In this document: positions 1 through 11,060 of the stretch, in pieces | Position numbering within the stretch: position 1 is the stretch's first letter | Layout: each line of letters begins with the position of its first letter | NCBI GenBank assembly: GCA_016859345.1 | Contig: CM029122.1 | Location: forward strand, 7,244,575-7,308,574 | DNA: 64,000 nt | Reading direction: 5' to 3' | Source of the DNA: Istiophorus platypterus | Taxonomy: Eukaryota > Chordata > Actinopteri > Istiophoriformes > Istiophoridae | Made by a program: the position numbers and the translations under genes | The notes under the pieces: generated by a model | Databases searched by the model: none | Seen by the model: the letters and a program-made list of their open reading frames with translations, nothing else | What the model was told of the DNA's origin: nothing

Positions 1-2101
1 AGCTCTAGCCTCAGTCTTTGAACATGATATAATGTTTATACGTAGCCATCATTAAGTCCATATTAAAGACCCTTTTACAAGATTCTCACGTTACCACAAG
101 TCAGCTGGAGACATTAAAAGTCAGCCAGAGACGGTGTTTTCAACTGGAACAGACATACAGGCCTGCCAGGCACAGGTCCCAGGGCCCCGAGAGGCCAGAG
201 ACTCTGTATGAAGTAAGTGTTGATATTTCTTGTTTTAAAATCATAGAACTCATTTAAAAAGACGCGAAATGACCACACAGAGACAAACAACTAGATTTAG
301 AACGAGAAAGACTCTATGAATGACAAATGTGATGTTTGTAGTCTGGGCCCTGTGTGGGAGGGGTGGGGGGCCTTCGAGCCGTCTGTGCCAAGGGGCCCAT
401 CTTGCTATAACCGGTCCCTGTTTTCAACCGACTCCGGCGTCGCTGATAAAATCTAACAGCGACAGTTTTACATTTCAGCAGACAAAATCGATGATCGTCA
501 GCTAGAAACGAGATGCTGCTTTTGTCCGCCTCCGTCTGAAGCCTTGGAGACGCGGGGGCCACACGTGACCAAAACACACAAGCTGGTCCTCATAAAGATA
601 CAAACAACAACAAAAACACGGAGATGATTGTCCTCTGACACACGATTTTTTTTCTTCCCCCCTCGCGCTCACACACACAGCTGACCTGCAACTGTCAACA
701 TCTGAAAGCAACTATTACTGTTACATAACCTGGCCTCAGGACCACACACACACACACACGCATGCACGCACACACACATACACACGCATACGTGCGCACA
801 GGCACACAGATGTGAGCTATTAACTAGCAACAGACACAAGGGGCAGCATGTTTAAGCTAATGCGAAAACTATGGTTTTCTAAAGCTCTTGATCCACAGCG
901 AGACACCTCAAAAAATCTCTCCTGCATCTGTTAGCTATCAGACGCCAAAAGCCTTTTACAATAAACTATCCAACAGTCCTGTGGCATCATTCATGCTCTT
1001 ATCATTTATCATTTATACTAGACCCCCCCCCCCCCCCACACACACACACACACACACAAAAGTCTCAGCCTCAAAATCTACAAGAATTCACTAAAGATAA
1101 GCTGCTAATTATACTCAAACATTGCATAGAATTAGTGTTTTTTTTTGGCTCACTCATTACAATTCGCTGTTAGTGTAACAAGCTCCATATGGCTGTGTAA
1201 AATGGACCAGGTGTTGTGGGTTAAGAGGGGACAGCGGGATGACTGCAGGGGGGAGAAGTTGAAGACATTGCATTTCTGTACGTTTACATTCTGCAGAGAG
1301 AAGTGGATTTTAAGAGGCGTCTCTACGCTGCAGCCAAGGCTCTGTATTATCCCGACTTAAATGACTGTCTCAGGCGTTACGGTTTAATTCCCTTGATCGA
1401 CTAATTGCTGCGGTTCTAGATTCTGTGTCTCGCTGTTGTTGCTGACAGCCACAGTACCGTACGTGAGCTTATTTTATCCATCATACCTCAGAGTCACTTG
1501 TGCTTTTAGATTTATCCTGTTTTGGGAAAACTGAGAGGAAGAGAAGAGTCTTCACATTTATCCTCATTAATGTGTGTGATTGCACCACTGAAGCCTATTA
1601 CAAGTGTTTGTGTGTGCGTGCGTGTGTGCGTGCGTGCATGCGTGCGTGTGTGTGTTTATGTGAGTGTGTTTGTGTGCGTGGACTCACCGTCTGGCTTTCA
1701 GGAAAGTCCATCTTGATCAGTTTATGGGCACACTCCTCAAAGTCCAAACTACACACACACACAAAAAAAAATCAGTCAGTCAGTTACTGTACATTAGGGA
1801 GCTTGTGTGTGTGTGTCTGTGTGTATTACTGCTTGTGTGTAATTCTCTCAATCTGTTTCTGTGTTTCATCCTGGTCTCTCTGTGAACTCTTCTTCAAATA
1901 AACCATGGTAAGTAGGCTACACATATGCACGCATGAACGACGCACATACACGCGAAGACACACACACTCACGTTTATCCAGGTCACTTCTGGGGACATTA
2001 CATAGACTTACATTAATTTCCAGGAAATACACCCTACCTCTAACTCTTACCCCAACGTTAACCATCACAACAATCACGCGCTCTTGCACGCGCTCTTGCA
2101 C

Positions 2102-2146
<45 letters not shown>

Positions 2147-2239
2147 CACCCACAGTCCAAGTCCATCAAATATAGCAGGAGCGGTAAATAACTGCCAACT
2201 ACCCAAGAGACAATTGGGCCACTGACAGTGAGCACGTTG

Positions 2240-2293
<54 letters not shown>

Positions 2294-5200
2294 CTGGACT
2301 GTATTGCGAGGTAGATGGTTCTTCTGAAAGCAACCAGGTTGACTTCTGTCTTATCAAAGATGGTGACCTTCTCATCTGAGGGAGAGACAGACAGAAAGAG
2401 GGGCATCTTTAAGGTCCAAGAAGATGAGGCCAAGAGATCCTGACTTCTGGTCTCTGGTGCTGGTCAATCTCCAGAAACACTGGGTCCTACATTTGTCATA
2501 AATCAACTATATATATCCTCTTCTGTTAGACCCTACCTGCGTTGTACACTCATGCCTTTCAAACTCCACAGCTCCGGTAACACAGACTTTCTTTTTTTTT
2601 TATTTGCAATCCTAACCCAAAACCCAAGCTGATGACCCCAGTGGCATCACTATAACATCATCAGGGTTTGTTATGTTCTTCTGTAGGTCTGCCTCACCTT
2701 CATCCCCCTCCTCGTTCTCATCCTCATCGTCCTCATCCTCGTCGCTGCCGTCTCCCTCCTCCCCCGAATCGCTGCTGCCCTCGTCCAGGATATCTGCCCA
2801 GAAGAGGTGGCAGTGGATTGGTTAAACTGTGAATAAGCTGACAGCTGATTGGGCAGAGCCTGATGTCTATGCACATTCTCACCTTTTTTAATGGTTTTGT
2901 ATTTCTCCTCGTTCTCCAGGAATTCTGGGTCCATCTTAAACACGTCTGAGTGAATACAAACACACGTTAGGAATACCATATACACACTCATTTCTGCAGA
3001 GACAGTAGCAGAGCCAGGAAGATTTTCCTCCCTCCCTCTCTCGCCAGGTCTTACTAAGGATGTCCTCGGGGTTGTACTCATCATCCAGCGGCAGCATGTG
3101 GGTGAACTGGTCATCCTCGTCCACCAGGTCCAGGCCCTCTGGGATCACTGGATGATCTTTGAAACCGTCTTTCCTGATGGCGAACATCACCTCAATCATG
3201 TACTGGACCCTCTTATCGATGGATGACTCGTGGAGGACGTTCCTGAGACGCTCAAATATGGCTGAAAAGAGAGATAGACAGACATTAATCGTGCTGATTT
3301 TTTCGGAGTGGAGTTTGGATTTCCAGGCCAGAAATTGTTTGGAGAAATTTTTGCTTTTTGGAGGAGTCTGAGAGGAAGCTTTGCCTTACAAGACAACTTC
3401 AGGGGAAAGAAAGCCTCTAAAGTAATAAAGCTTTTGTAATGACATAGGTTTGTTGAAGCTGAGATTTTATTGGACCTGGAACTTAAGAGTGGCTCTGAAT
3501 TGGATTATTTACTTTTTTACCTAGGATAGTTTCACTAGCAATCTGCTGATCTTCTTACAGTCTATAGCAAAGGACTTTTCAAGGGCACTTCCGTGGATGA
3601 AATAAAAGAGTACTGCTCTTTCACTTTATCCAACCAGATTGAAAGGATTGAACTGTGAACCTTCTGGTCACTATCCAGCATTCATGCCACTGCCGCACAT
3701 TTAATGAGGAAAAGGGCAGCGACTGATTTGCTTTTTTTTTTGTTTGTTTGTTTTTGATCTTGTGAAAATATTGCAAGGTCTGGGGAAAATATCAATTCTT
3801 GTAAAGAAAGGAACCAATGACTTTGCAATTCCAAGACTACAAAAACTGTGATGGTTCCCTCTAGGAAAATGGAGAAACATTATCTTTACCGCAAAAGCAA
3901 ATTATGACAAAAGCAAAAGCAGAAAATCCTCCAATTTAAAAAGCTGGATGTTTTTGTTGACTTAAATGAGTAACTCATAAACGTTTCAGCTCTAACGGAG
4001 ATTATCCACCGTGATAAGTTATGATGAGTTAAGGGCGGTAGCTGCAGTGTACCGTTGATTCCTCGGGGGGAGACCTCGGTCAATTTGAGTCCACACTCCT
4101 TCAGGAAGGAGATGGCAACCTCCACGCTGTCATCAGTTGGTCGCTCCAGCAGCAGCGTGAGCATCTCCAGACACAAAACCTCATGGGCCTGAGGGCGTGA
4201 GTCACCGCAACAGACAGAGAGAGCAAGAGAAAGAGAGGGGAGGAAACAGACCTCATCAGAGCTGAGCATCAACGCTCAAAACCTCCATCGCTATCAAAGT
4301 CAGAAGGCACTACTTACCACGTTCTGGTTGATGAGGTGAGCCACAAACTTTGAGGCGGTCAGGCACTGTTGCTGGAAAACAAAAGAAAAAAGAACGAAGT
4401 TTGCTACTTTTTCAACCAGAAACCTGGTGCATGTTTTCTTCCACTGATTGTGACACACGTCTAAACAGTCCGACAGGTACCTTGAGGTTGCGGCGGTAGC
4501 TCCTCCTAAAGGCCAGGATGAGGCGTTTGAGGATCAGCTCTCCGATCTGCGGGAACTTGGAGTTGATGATGGCGACGACTGCGGCATAAACGTGAGTGAA
4601 GATCGGAGACGCCGCCTGAGCCTGCAACACCGAGCGAGCCAGCAGACCCCTGATGGACAGATAAGAAGACAGTGAGACAGATGGCACATGACCTCCCAGA
4701 CTTTTTTCTCTTGTGGGGCAAAAAATTCTTTATAATCCATCACAATAGTCAGGAAACGCAACTTTGACAAGGACAAGAAATAAGTGTCAAAAAAATGACT
4801 GTTAACCCATTGTTTTACTATATGACTCGAATCTGTAAGTTGTATCTTTAAATATACATCATTGAAGGAACACTGAACCTTCAAGTGTCTGTGAGGTGAT
4901 TTTAGTATTAGAAGTATATGATATATTGGAATTCTGAGGGTTAATGTGCGTTCGTTTATGGGTGTCTGTCATTGTTCACCTTCCCCTGACGATGTTCTCC
5001 TGCAGAAGCTCCTGGATGATGTTGACGATGTTGGACACGTTGACTTTGTTGATCAAACCGTTGATGGACTTCTTCAGAGCCTCCCAGCTCATCCTCTGAT
5101 AGGCCAGGCTGCGTAAGAGGTGGGGCATCAGTAACAACACGCACAGATTACAGGGTGTGGTTTAAATAAACAGTCAAGACTTCAGTAACACATCTCAGAT

Positions 5201-8200
5201 ATAGAGTCAGAACAGAGTTGATTCGGGCTAAGCAGCGTGAATTTAATAAAAACTGCTACTCAAAAGGTTCTATTTATAATTGACAATTTACATTTTTATT
5301 TTCAGAGTTTCCATCTTTCATTTTTGTTCATAGTCTAGGTTTTATTTTTTCTGTCATTGAGTCCACCGCACTCAATCGAATTATCACACAATAACAGCTC
5401 AACTTTTAGCAAAAAATAAAGGCGTCATAACGAAGTGACTTGATCTTTAATATGATGGATTTTTCTTTCTGTAGAAAGTCTCATGTTACAAGTCTGCACA
5501 AGGAAAAAAATCAGCAGGAACAGAGAGGAAACGGGATAAGAGTTCACAAACTAAAACACCAGGTTGGTTTCTAATTGTAGTAGGGATGGGCTCCAACAGC
5601 CGGTTCCAAGTTGGTAAATTAGCCAGGTTTGTTAAATTCTGCAGCCAATGAATCCCTCATGAAATCTTTTATCCCTCTTTTTAGTCTCCTTAGTCTCACT
5701 ACAGGCATTGGCAAAAAAAGACTGAGGATGGACACAAAATTAAGTTCCACAGTCAACCAAAAAAAAAATCCAAAATGCAACGTTTGTGGGGCGGCTCTCA
5801 CATATAAGAGAGTCCTTTGTTCAAATTTCTACATGTTCAACATGTTATTAAGAACTTGTGGCATTTTTGGGATTCTGTGTTCTGTAGCAGTGCAACAAGT
5901 TCATCTTCAGGTAAAATTATTGTATCATCCATGCAAAATGTCAAAAAAATTTTTAATTGACATCCAATGAATGATAAAGTAAATTAGTATTATTTTCACT
6001 GTGTTGTTTTACTGCAGCTCATGCAGCTGAGGAGCAAACACAGCAAAGGGAAAAACAAGGGTTAGGACAGGGTTAACTAACATCACAGAGCAGTGATTAA
6101 GTGTCTGGTGTAAGCCCTAAAGCCCTTCAGCACAGTCAAATAGCCATGATTCATAATTTATAGGTAATTATCGTAGTCTCTATTAATGTCAGTGTCATGC
6201 TTCTCCTGTAATTGTTCCATTAATCATGATTAAAATGGCCATTGGTGTTGCTGAAGTGATTAGAAGAAGCTAAATGATTAAGTACGAAATTGTATTTTTT
6301 GATACTCGAAAAAAGAGGTAAAGTTTCTTGTGTTACTGTGCTGAGCAAAACAAAAACAGTATATTTGTTTGAAACTACTTGAAGTCTAACTTTCCCATTA
6401 AACTAACAACTTTTTAGATTTGATGAGAATGGATTTGGATTTCATAGGCAGTTTCAGAGCTGGCTTCAGATTGAATAAAACAACCCTGAAACCCCTCCCT
6501 AAACCCTGGTGGGTATGAAAGAAGTAAACACTTTCTTACCTGCTCTTGTCAGTGATTTGCTGCTGCATCATGCGCAGCTTGGCGGGGGGGATATAAGCGC
6601 CACCGGTCCTCGTCAGGATTGGGTCGAGCTCCTCCTTCTTCTTCTTGACCGGGGGCTCGTCCGCCGCCACCGGCTCCCTGTCTGTCGGAGGCGTGTTTGA
6701 GCGGCCGCGCCTCCTGTGATCAGACTCCACGTCCCGATTGGGCCGCCGGTCGAAACGCCCGTTCCTGTCATCACGGCGATCGTCATAGCGATCTCTGGGT
6801 AGAGAGCAAAGGGAGATGAGGATGAAAAAAAAATTCAGTGACTTGTGTTGATACTTTAAAGTTATGATTAACTTGGACAACAGAATTTTGTACAAAGGGA
6901 AAAATGGAAATTATCACACAGCTCTACTCTTGTCTTTGTCCTCTTCACTGTGAATTGTTTCATATATAAAATTATATTATAGTTATATATTATGATTATA
7001 CAACTTCTTGATTCAGATTATCAAAGTCACTCAAAGTCACTCACTTTTTTGTTTTTTGTTTTTTTACAATGAACATGGCTTTTCAGAGCCACCTTTACAA
7101 GTTACCTCTCAGGTCTGGACTTGTATAGTGTCAGGTGGTTTTAGTGATTGGAGTGTGATTATGTCCACTAATCCAGCACAATTTCACCATTAAAGTAACT
7201 TTTTTTCCTTTTTTTTTAAAGAGTAAAATCTTTCCTTTTAATGAAAACTAATGTCTTTAGTGTTGTTGAACATATGTACAATTTGTATTTTGAGTAATAC
7301 TTTATATAGTATAATTAAATCTTCTCTTTAAGGCAGTAATTTGGCAGAAGGACAGCAGTCCATGGAAATAAGTTTTTTTAACTTCTAGGTTTTCATCCTC
7401 TGTTAAGCTTCAATTTTATGCATAAGATTTGTTTTAGATGCCGTTTTTTGCACGTCCATGCTTCATTTTGAATTTATGCATTTCCTTGTTTGTTTTTTGG
7501 GAGGGGCTGTGACTATTTGGACAATAATATAATGTACTGGATGTTTGTGAAAAAGAGTAGTGAGTTTTATGATCCGGTTTCACAATGTCTTTAACATATT
7601 GACCCTTGTATGGTCAAGTAATAAAAATAAAAAGTCACTAATACAAAAGACTACAAGCTTTTCACAAACTATGTGGGTCTCTGTGTCTGAGTGCTACCTA
7701 GCATAGCGTCCTCTGTCGTAGCGCTCCCAGTCTCTCTCTCTGGACCTGGATCTGACTCGTCCCCTGGACCTGGATCTGTCTCGTCCCCTGGACCTGGATT
7801 TGTCTCGCCCCCTGGACCTGGATCTGTCTCGTCCCCTGGACCTGGATCCGTCTCGCCCCTTGGACCTGGACCTGGATCTGTCTCGTCCCCTGGATCTTGA
7901 TCTGTCTCTTTCCCGGGATCTTGATCTGTCTCTTTCCCGGGATCTGTCCCTCTCGTGGGACCTGGACCTTGACCTGGACCTGGATCTGTCTTGTTCTCTG
8001 GATTTGGACCTTGATCTGTCTTTCCCCCTGGATTTAGATCTGGATTTGGATCGGTCTCTCTCTCTAGACCTGGATCTGTCTTGCTCTCTGGACCTGGATC
8101 TGGATCTCTGGAACAAGGAAAAAAAAAGTGTGAGTGTGAACAGCATTTGCTTCATCTTCACATGTTACAATGATGTGGATCAATCTGAATGCAGGGTGGA

Positions 8201-9957
8201 CTTGGACATAAACTCAACAGAGAACACTGGATCAGCTCCAGAGTCAATCTGGGTCAGTTTCTAAATTAAGTAAAATCTCATAGGTATCTGGGGAATTAAT
8301 GTCTAAGATGTCAGCAATGGACACACAGTTGTCCTATATTTGTGATTCTGTCAATCATCCAGCTGTGTCATTATTTAGTAGAGGTCTTTTCATTATGTTC
8401 TTCACTGGTGTTTCTCAGGAAGCAGACCAGCTTACCAAGTCTAACAAAGCCATGGAAATCAACAGCGCAGATCGGCCAATTCTCTGAGACCAGCCGTCCA
8501 GAATCATAAAATTGGGCATCACTTTAGGTAATATATCATTATATATTATATCACTGCCATAGAATATCATTGCCATCACCCTGAGCTCTGGGAAATTAGG
8601 GAGGGTATTTTCACTTTATTAATTAGTATAAGAAACTGTAGCCCTAATCATTTTTTGGCTCATATAATAGAGGTGCTTGTCTCTGCTAGGCCATGTAACT
8701 CTTTATCACCTCTTTCTTCCTCCATATATGATAATAAACTTAATATCCGTGGATTTTGGACTTTGGGTCTTAAAATGTCACCTTGGGCTCAGTGAAGTTG
8801 TGAGAACTTGTTTTTTCACTAGTACATTGATTTGACAGTTAATGAAACAAAAAATGCTGATTAATCTAAAGGCAACAATTGTTACTTAACGCCCTAAAGT
8901 GAATTTCCAAAAAAATCAATAGCAATTCCTTTAACAACACGATCTCAATAGCCTGAACAATATCGACTCCAAAATCATCAGAAAAACTAATAACACATCA
9001 CTAACTGCGTTTGCATGCAGATAACACACAAAGTTAGTGAGAGCAGGAGTTTAGAGAAAATATAGTATTTACATGCACTGCAGTAACCTGGCTGATGTAA
9101 AACACGTGCTTACGTGCATCTGCTTCTTTATCAGATTTCATCCCTGCAATATTTGTGAGATAGGAATGAGTTACTCTGTTTATATAAAGGGTTAAATGAT
9201 GCTTTCCAAAGATGTACTTTTGCCAGAGCAGTTTTATTTTGGATTTTTCCCACTAAATTGTGGAAACTAACCTGTTGGAGACTAATAAAACTGGAGGATA
9301 CTGGAGGGGTATTTTGAGTTTCAGCTGGACTTCAGATTTCATTATTTCATCAGAACAGGCAATTTGCTACTTATGTTAATTCCATCAAATTCACAAATTT
9401 GAGCACTGACATGGTTGAAGAAACAGGTGTCTCCTGCATATTTTTGGCCAACCACTTAACCTGATTGCACGTGTCAGACTTCTTTCCTTTACAGGGCAGT
9501 TAACAGCTACAGGAAGTCGACAGTAAGCAGTGTATTTAAACACATAAAATACCAGTGATATCCAAGAGTCCCTCCTTACTTTGATCTGGGCCACGCTGCT
9601 CCTTATCTTCCTCAGTGCCCCACGATGGTTATCATCATCATCACTACTGCTGCTGCTGTCTGAGCTGCTAGAGGCAGGGCTCCTGGAGGGGCTGCGGCCT
9701 GCAGGACTGGCCTGAGGGGACGGCCCGTCTTTGGGGCTCCTCTCGCCCGAGCCAGCCTGTTGGGGCTCCTCTGCTGCTGGACTGGACTCGTTCCCTGAAG
9801 ATCCTGAAGAATAGACATGAAGATGAATATTAAAAACTACAGCCCCTTATACTGCTACTGTTATTACAACATCATAAAATGCTGACAGAAGGTATTTCTC
9901 ACCACTGTGTTCTCTCTGCGCAGGACTGGGACTTCTACTTCTGCCTGGAGAGTCCAT
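1..9957 (-). CDS. cwc22: CWC22 spliceosome-associated protein, 5' 13 coding exons (partial, runs off left edge)
   Basis: Joined exons on the minus strand: 9957-9903, 9803-9580, 8107-7698, 6794-6540, 5108-4980, 4649-4481, 4371-4318, 4188-4053, 3261-3055, 2945-2883, 2793-2698, 2375-2294, 1748-1688. Every junction is GT-AG and in phase; the sum is 1,941 nt (647 codons). CWC22 is a nuclear splicing factor that holds eIF4A3 and delivers it to spliceosomes for exon-junction-complex assembly. Seen here: a Ser/Pro-rich N-terminus (residues 1-93), an Arg-Ser repeat domain (about 94-229), the family signature [11 protein letters not shown] (294-304), a MIF4G domain (about 316-520), an acidic linker (568-600) and the start of the MA3 domain. 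The human protein, from memory, begins near this protein's SSVAQIK (about residue 87), so the fish N-terminus is longer. The remaining MA3 and C-terminal exons are not found in 1-1687 and must lie beyond the window. Identity is very secure; the 3' end is missing because of the window edge. Confidence 0.96.
735..810. repeat. CA-rich imperfect microsatellite
   Basis: Interrupted (CA)n with GCATGCACGC interruptions, in the last cwc22 intron visible. A second tract at 1,022-1,059 is a C run followed by (AC)n. Confidence 0.75.
1600..1685. repeat. TG/CGTG-rich imperfect microsatellite
   Basis: Mixed TG and CGTG units running up to the donor of cwc22 exon 13. A second TG run is at 1,804-1,842 and a short (AC)6 at 1,750-1,762. 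Confidence 0.75.
1688..1748 (-). CDS. cwc22: cwc22 coding exon 13 (last in window)
   Basis: Encodes [20 protein letters not shown], matching CWC22 MA3. The acceptor TGTGTAG is preceded by a TG repeat rather than a usual pyrimidine tract; the donor is a strong GTGAGT. The expected next exon (ELCNMILDCC-like) is not seen in 1-1687. Confidence 0.95.
2101..2150. repeat. (CGCA)n tetranucleotide microsatellite
   Basis: About 12 units, in the intron between cwc22 exons 13 and 12. It generates spurious Cys/Val/Arg and Thr/His ORFs on both strands. Confidence 0.85.
2241..2291. repeat. (TG)n microsatellite at the donor of cwc22 exon 12
   Basis: About 25 units, beginning three bases from the exon boundary, so the sense-strand donor reads GTACACACAC. 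Confidence 0.9.
2294..2375 (-). CDS. cwc22: cwc22 coding exon 12 (MA3 start)
   Basis: Encodes [20 protein letters not shown] then YLAIQS, the first MA3 helix. The donor GTACAC runs directly into a (CA)n tract on the sense strand (the (TG)n of 2241-2291), so the microsatellite begins inside the 5' splice site. Confidence 0.96.
2698..2793 (-). CDS. cwc22: cwc22 coding exon 11, acidic linker
   Basis: Encodes [20 protein letters not shown] followed by more Asp/Glu; human CWC22 has a similar acidic run at this place. The DNA is a GAG/GAT-rich trinucleotide tract. Donor GTGAGG, phase 1 in and out. Confidence 0.95.
2883..2945 (-). CDS. cwc22: cwc22 coding exon 10
   Basis: A 63-nt exon encoding [20 protein letters not shown], the conserved CWC22 linker. 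Acceptor CACTCAG, donor GTGAGA; joins in phase to both neighbours. Confidence 0.96.
3055..3261 (-). CDS. cwc22: cwc22 coding exon 9 (end of MIF4G)
   Basis: Encodes [20 protein letters not shown], then [18 protein letters not shown] and [20 protein letters not shown]; the last helix of MIF4G and the linker behind it. Acceptor TTTTCAG, donor GTAAGA with the exon ending TTA, phase 1 out. Confidence 0.97.
3262..4052 (-). other. cwc22: cwc22 intron between exons 9 and 8
   Basis: AT-rich, no repeat or ORF that I recognise. Confidence 0.7.
4053..4188 (-). CDS. cwc22: cwc22 coding exon 8 (MIF4G)
   Basis: Encodes [20 protein letters not shown] then [16 protein letters not shown] and SPRGIN, a signature block of CWC22. 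Acceptor CCCTCAG, donor GTACAC, leaves in phase 1. Confidence 0.97.
4318..4371 (-). CDS. cwc22: cwc22 coding exon 7 (54 nt, MIF4G)
   Basis: A short phase-0/phase-0 exon encoding [18 protein letters not shown], matching the CWC22 MIF4G. Acceptor TTTTCCAG, donor GTAAGT. Its length is a multiple of three, so skipping would remove 18 residues without a frameshift. Confidence 0.96.
4481..4649 (-). CDS. cwc22: cwc22 coding exon 6 (MIF4G)
   Basis: Encodes [20 protein letters not shown] through [16 protein letters not shown] to RRSYRRNLK, the central MIF4G helices that contact eIF4A3 in the human complex. Acceptor CATCAG, donor GTACCT, phase 2 in and phase 0 out. Confidence 0.97.
4980..5108 (-). CDS. 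cwc22: cwc22 coding exon 5 (MIF4G start)
   Basis: Encodes [20 protein letters not shown] and on to [11 protein letters not shown], near-identical to vertebrate CWC22 and forming the first helices of MIF4G. Enters in phase 2 after TACGCAG and leaves in phase 2 with donor GTGAAC. Confidence 0.97.
5109..6539 (-). other. cwc22: cwc22 intron between exons 5 and 4
   Basis: AT-rich. A 113-codon plus-strand ORF at 5,629-5,970 has no recognisable domain. Nothing else seen. Confidence 0.65.
6540..6794 (-). CDS. cwc22: cwc22 coding exon 4 (KKKKEELDP...[11 protein letters not shown])
   Basis: Encodes an Arg/Asp-rich stretch, a Lys-rich patch ([10 protein letters not shown]) that may serve as a nuclear localisation signal, then [19 protein letters not shown], the highly conserved CWC22 lead-in to MIF4G. 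Acceptor CCCAG, donor GTAAGA; it leaves in phase 2 so the next base makes Ser (TDKSS-LAYQR). Confidence 0.97.
6795..7697 (-). other. cwc22: cwc22 intron between exons 4 and 3
   Basis: AT-rich with T runs, no recognisable element. Confidence 0.65.
7698..8107 (-). CDS. cwc22: cwc22 coding exon 3, RS-repeat domain
   Basis: A 410-nt exon made almost wholly of RS, RD, RE and RG dipeptides (for example [16 protein letters not shown]), encoded partly by near-perfect 24-nt tandem units around 7757-7880. It starts in phase 0 after TTCCAG and leaves in phase 2 with donor GTAGCA, so that AG|A restores Arg in GRYARDRYDD. RS domains bind other SR proteins and RNA and are SR-kinase substrates. The human N-terminus lacks such a long RS tract as far as I recall. 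Confidence 0.92.
8108..9579 (-). other. cwc22: cwc22 intron between exons 3 and 2
   Basis: AT-rich, short ORFs only, no recognised repeat. Confidence 0.65.
9580..9803 (-). CDS. cwc22: cwc22 coding exon 2
   Basis: Enters in phase 1 and leaves in phase 0 with donor GTAAGG. It encodes a low-complexity Ser/Pro/acidic segment with runs of Ser and Asp ([10 protein letters not shown]) and ends in RSSVAQIK. That last motif corresponds to the very start of the human protein as I remember it (KSSVAQIK), which ties this exon to CWC22 and shows about 86 extra N-terminal residues here. Confidence 0.9.
9903..9957 (-). CDS. cwc22: cwc22 coding exon 1 (start codon)
   Basis: Encodes [18 protein letters not shown] plus one base (phase 1). 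The exon itself begins at 9959 after a TTCAG acceptor, so the ATG is two bases into it; context is GGTATGG with G at -3 and +4. The frame upstream in the leader exon is open for about 30 codons but has no ATG, and it ends at an in-frame TAG, so this ATG is the first usable one. Donor GTGAGA. The SP/RS content fits a splicing factor. Confidence 0.85.
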
Positions 9958-10441
9958 ACCTGAATAACATAAAAATTTCTCATTATGAGACATGACAACA
10001 TTATCATCTTTCATTATCAGTTATATTGATTATTTTCCAGATTAATCGAATTGTCCATTAAATACATAAAACAACAACAGATGAATCACAACTTCCCAAA
10101 GCTCAAGTTGATATAATAAAATCTATTCATTTATCTATTCAGTCTTCTATCATAGGAGAAAACTACAAATAGTGAATTTTAGGCTTTTTTAAAATGTTTT
10201 ACTAAAATTACACGTGTATCAAAATGGTTCATATTTATGGATTCATCTTTTGAGTGACTAATAATTCAGTTCTAGTGCCATCACACATTAGCTCAAACGT
10301 AAAGAAAAGCAGAGATCCTGTCGATGGACAAGGAGAATTTTTTTCACAATCGACAATCTATATTTTTCATGTCAATAGAACAAATAAATGAACAATGTGA
10401 CATTTTTCAGAGCTGTCGAAATCTCATTTCAGAGACAGGTG

Positions 10442-10442
<1 letters not shown>

Positions 10443-10484
<42 letters not shown>

Positions 10485-10490
10485 AGTGTG
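10443..10490. repeat. (TA)n then (TG)n microsatellite in cwc22 intron 1
   Basis: About 18 TA units followed by short TG units. Confidence 0.85.
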
Positions 10491-10869
10491 TATAAACGTT
10501 AGCTTCAGGTAATGTTTTTAACTTTTAAAAGGATTTCAGATTTACCGGTAGCTGACACACAGGATCAGCTAACACCGTGTCAAGCGACCGGATATAGTCC
10601 GTACTTCTAAATTACGAGTTACTCCGAAAAAAAAGATATTAAAACACCGATCTATTCTGTGACTATAAAACAACTATCAGCAAACGTCTCAGTTGTATCG
10701 CCATGTGTGTTTGGATCAGCTACAGTTAGCTTAGCCGGCTAATGCTACAATCACTCTATTTAGTTTAACCGCCGGCTATTAGCCAACAGGAGTAAAACCT
10801 GGGGCGGCTCCTTCTTCGATAAACTCTTTCTGCCTCCTCTGGGGGCTTTTTTACGCTTTAATATCCTCT

Positions 10870-11060
10870 CACCTTTCGGTTTCCCGACTTTTCGTCCCAC
10901 CGTTAAATCAGTGTCGTTTTTCTGGCGGAAAACTTCCTTGAACAACCGGAAACACTACCCCGGTCGGGTACGGCTTCCGGATTTCACAATAAAGGTCTCG
11001 GGGTTCGAACGTCGGCGGCCGTTTCCGGTATCGCCCCCTGGTGGACGGTCAGAGTGAGCT
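10870..11060 (-). promoter_or_regulatory. cwc22: cwc22 promoter, CpG-rich with ETS motifs
   Basis: A GC/CpG-enriched stretch in otherwise AT-rich DNA, with several CCGGAA/TTCCGG ETS-type sites (about 10,945, 10,974 and 11,022) and no TATA box. This is the usual architecture of a broadly expressed splicing-factor gene. Inferred from composition and motifs. Confidence 0.6.
10873..10980 (-). other. cwc22: cwc22 5' noncoding leader exon (approximate 5' end)
   Basis: A clear donor (AAAG|GTGAGA, last exon base 10,873) lies at the edge of a GC-rich promoter. Splicing to the acceptor at 9,959 puts the ATG two bases after the junction. The transcription start was not located; 10,980 is a guess from the ETS motifs. 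Confidence 0.6.

Larger units (their letters stand above)
1..1687 (-). other. cwc22: cwc22 intron (no exon found)
   Basis: No match to the next CWC22 exon. Contains CA/TG microsatellites at 735-810, 1,022-1,059 and 1,600-1,685; otherwise I see nothing recognisable. Confidence 0.7.

Noticed and set aside
1260..1375. Plus-strand segment after CTGCAG that looks like a 29-codon exon ([13 protein letters not shown])
   Set aside because: No donor, no homology known to me, and wrong strand for cwc22.
1500..2433. Overlapping Cys/Val- and Thr/His-rich ORFs on both strands
   Set aside because: Direct translations of TG, CA and CGCA microsatellites; only the exon 12 part (2294-2375) is coding.
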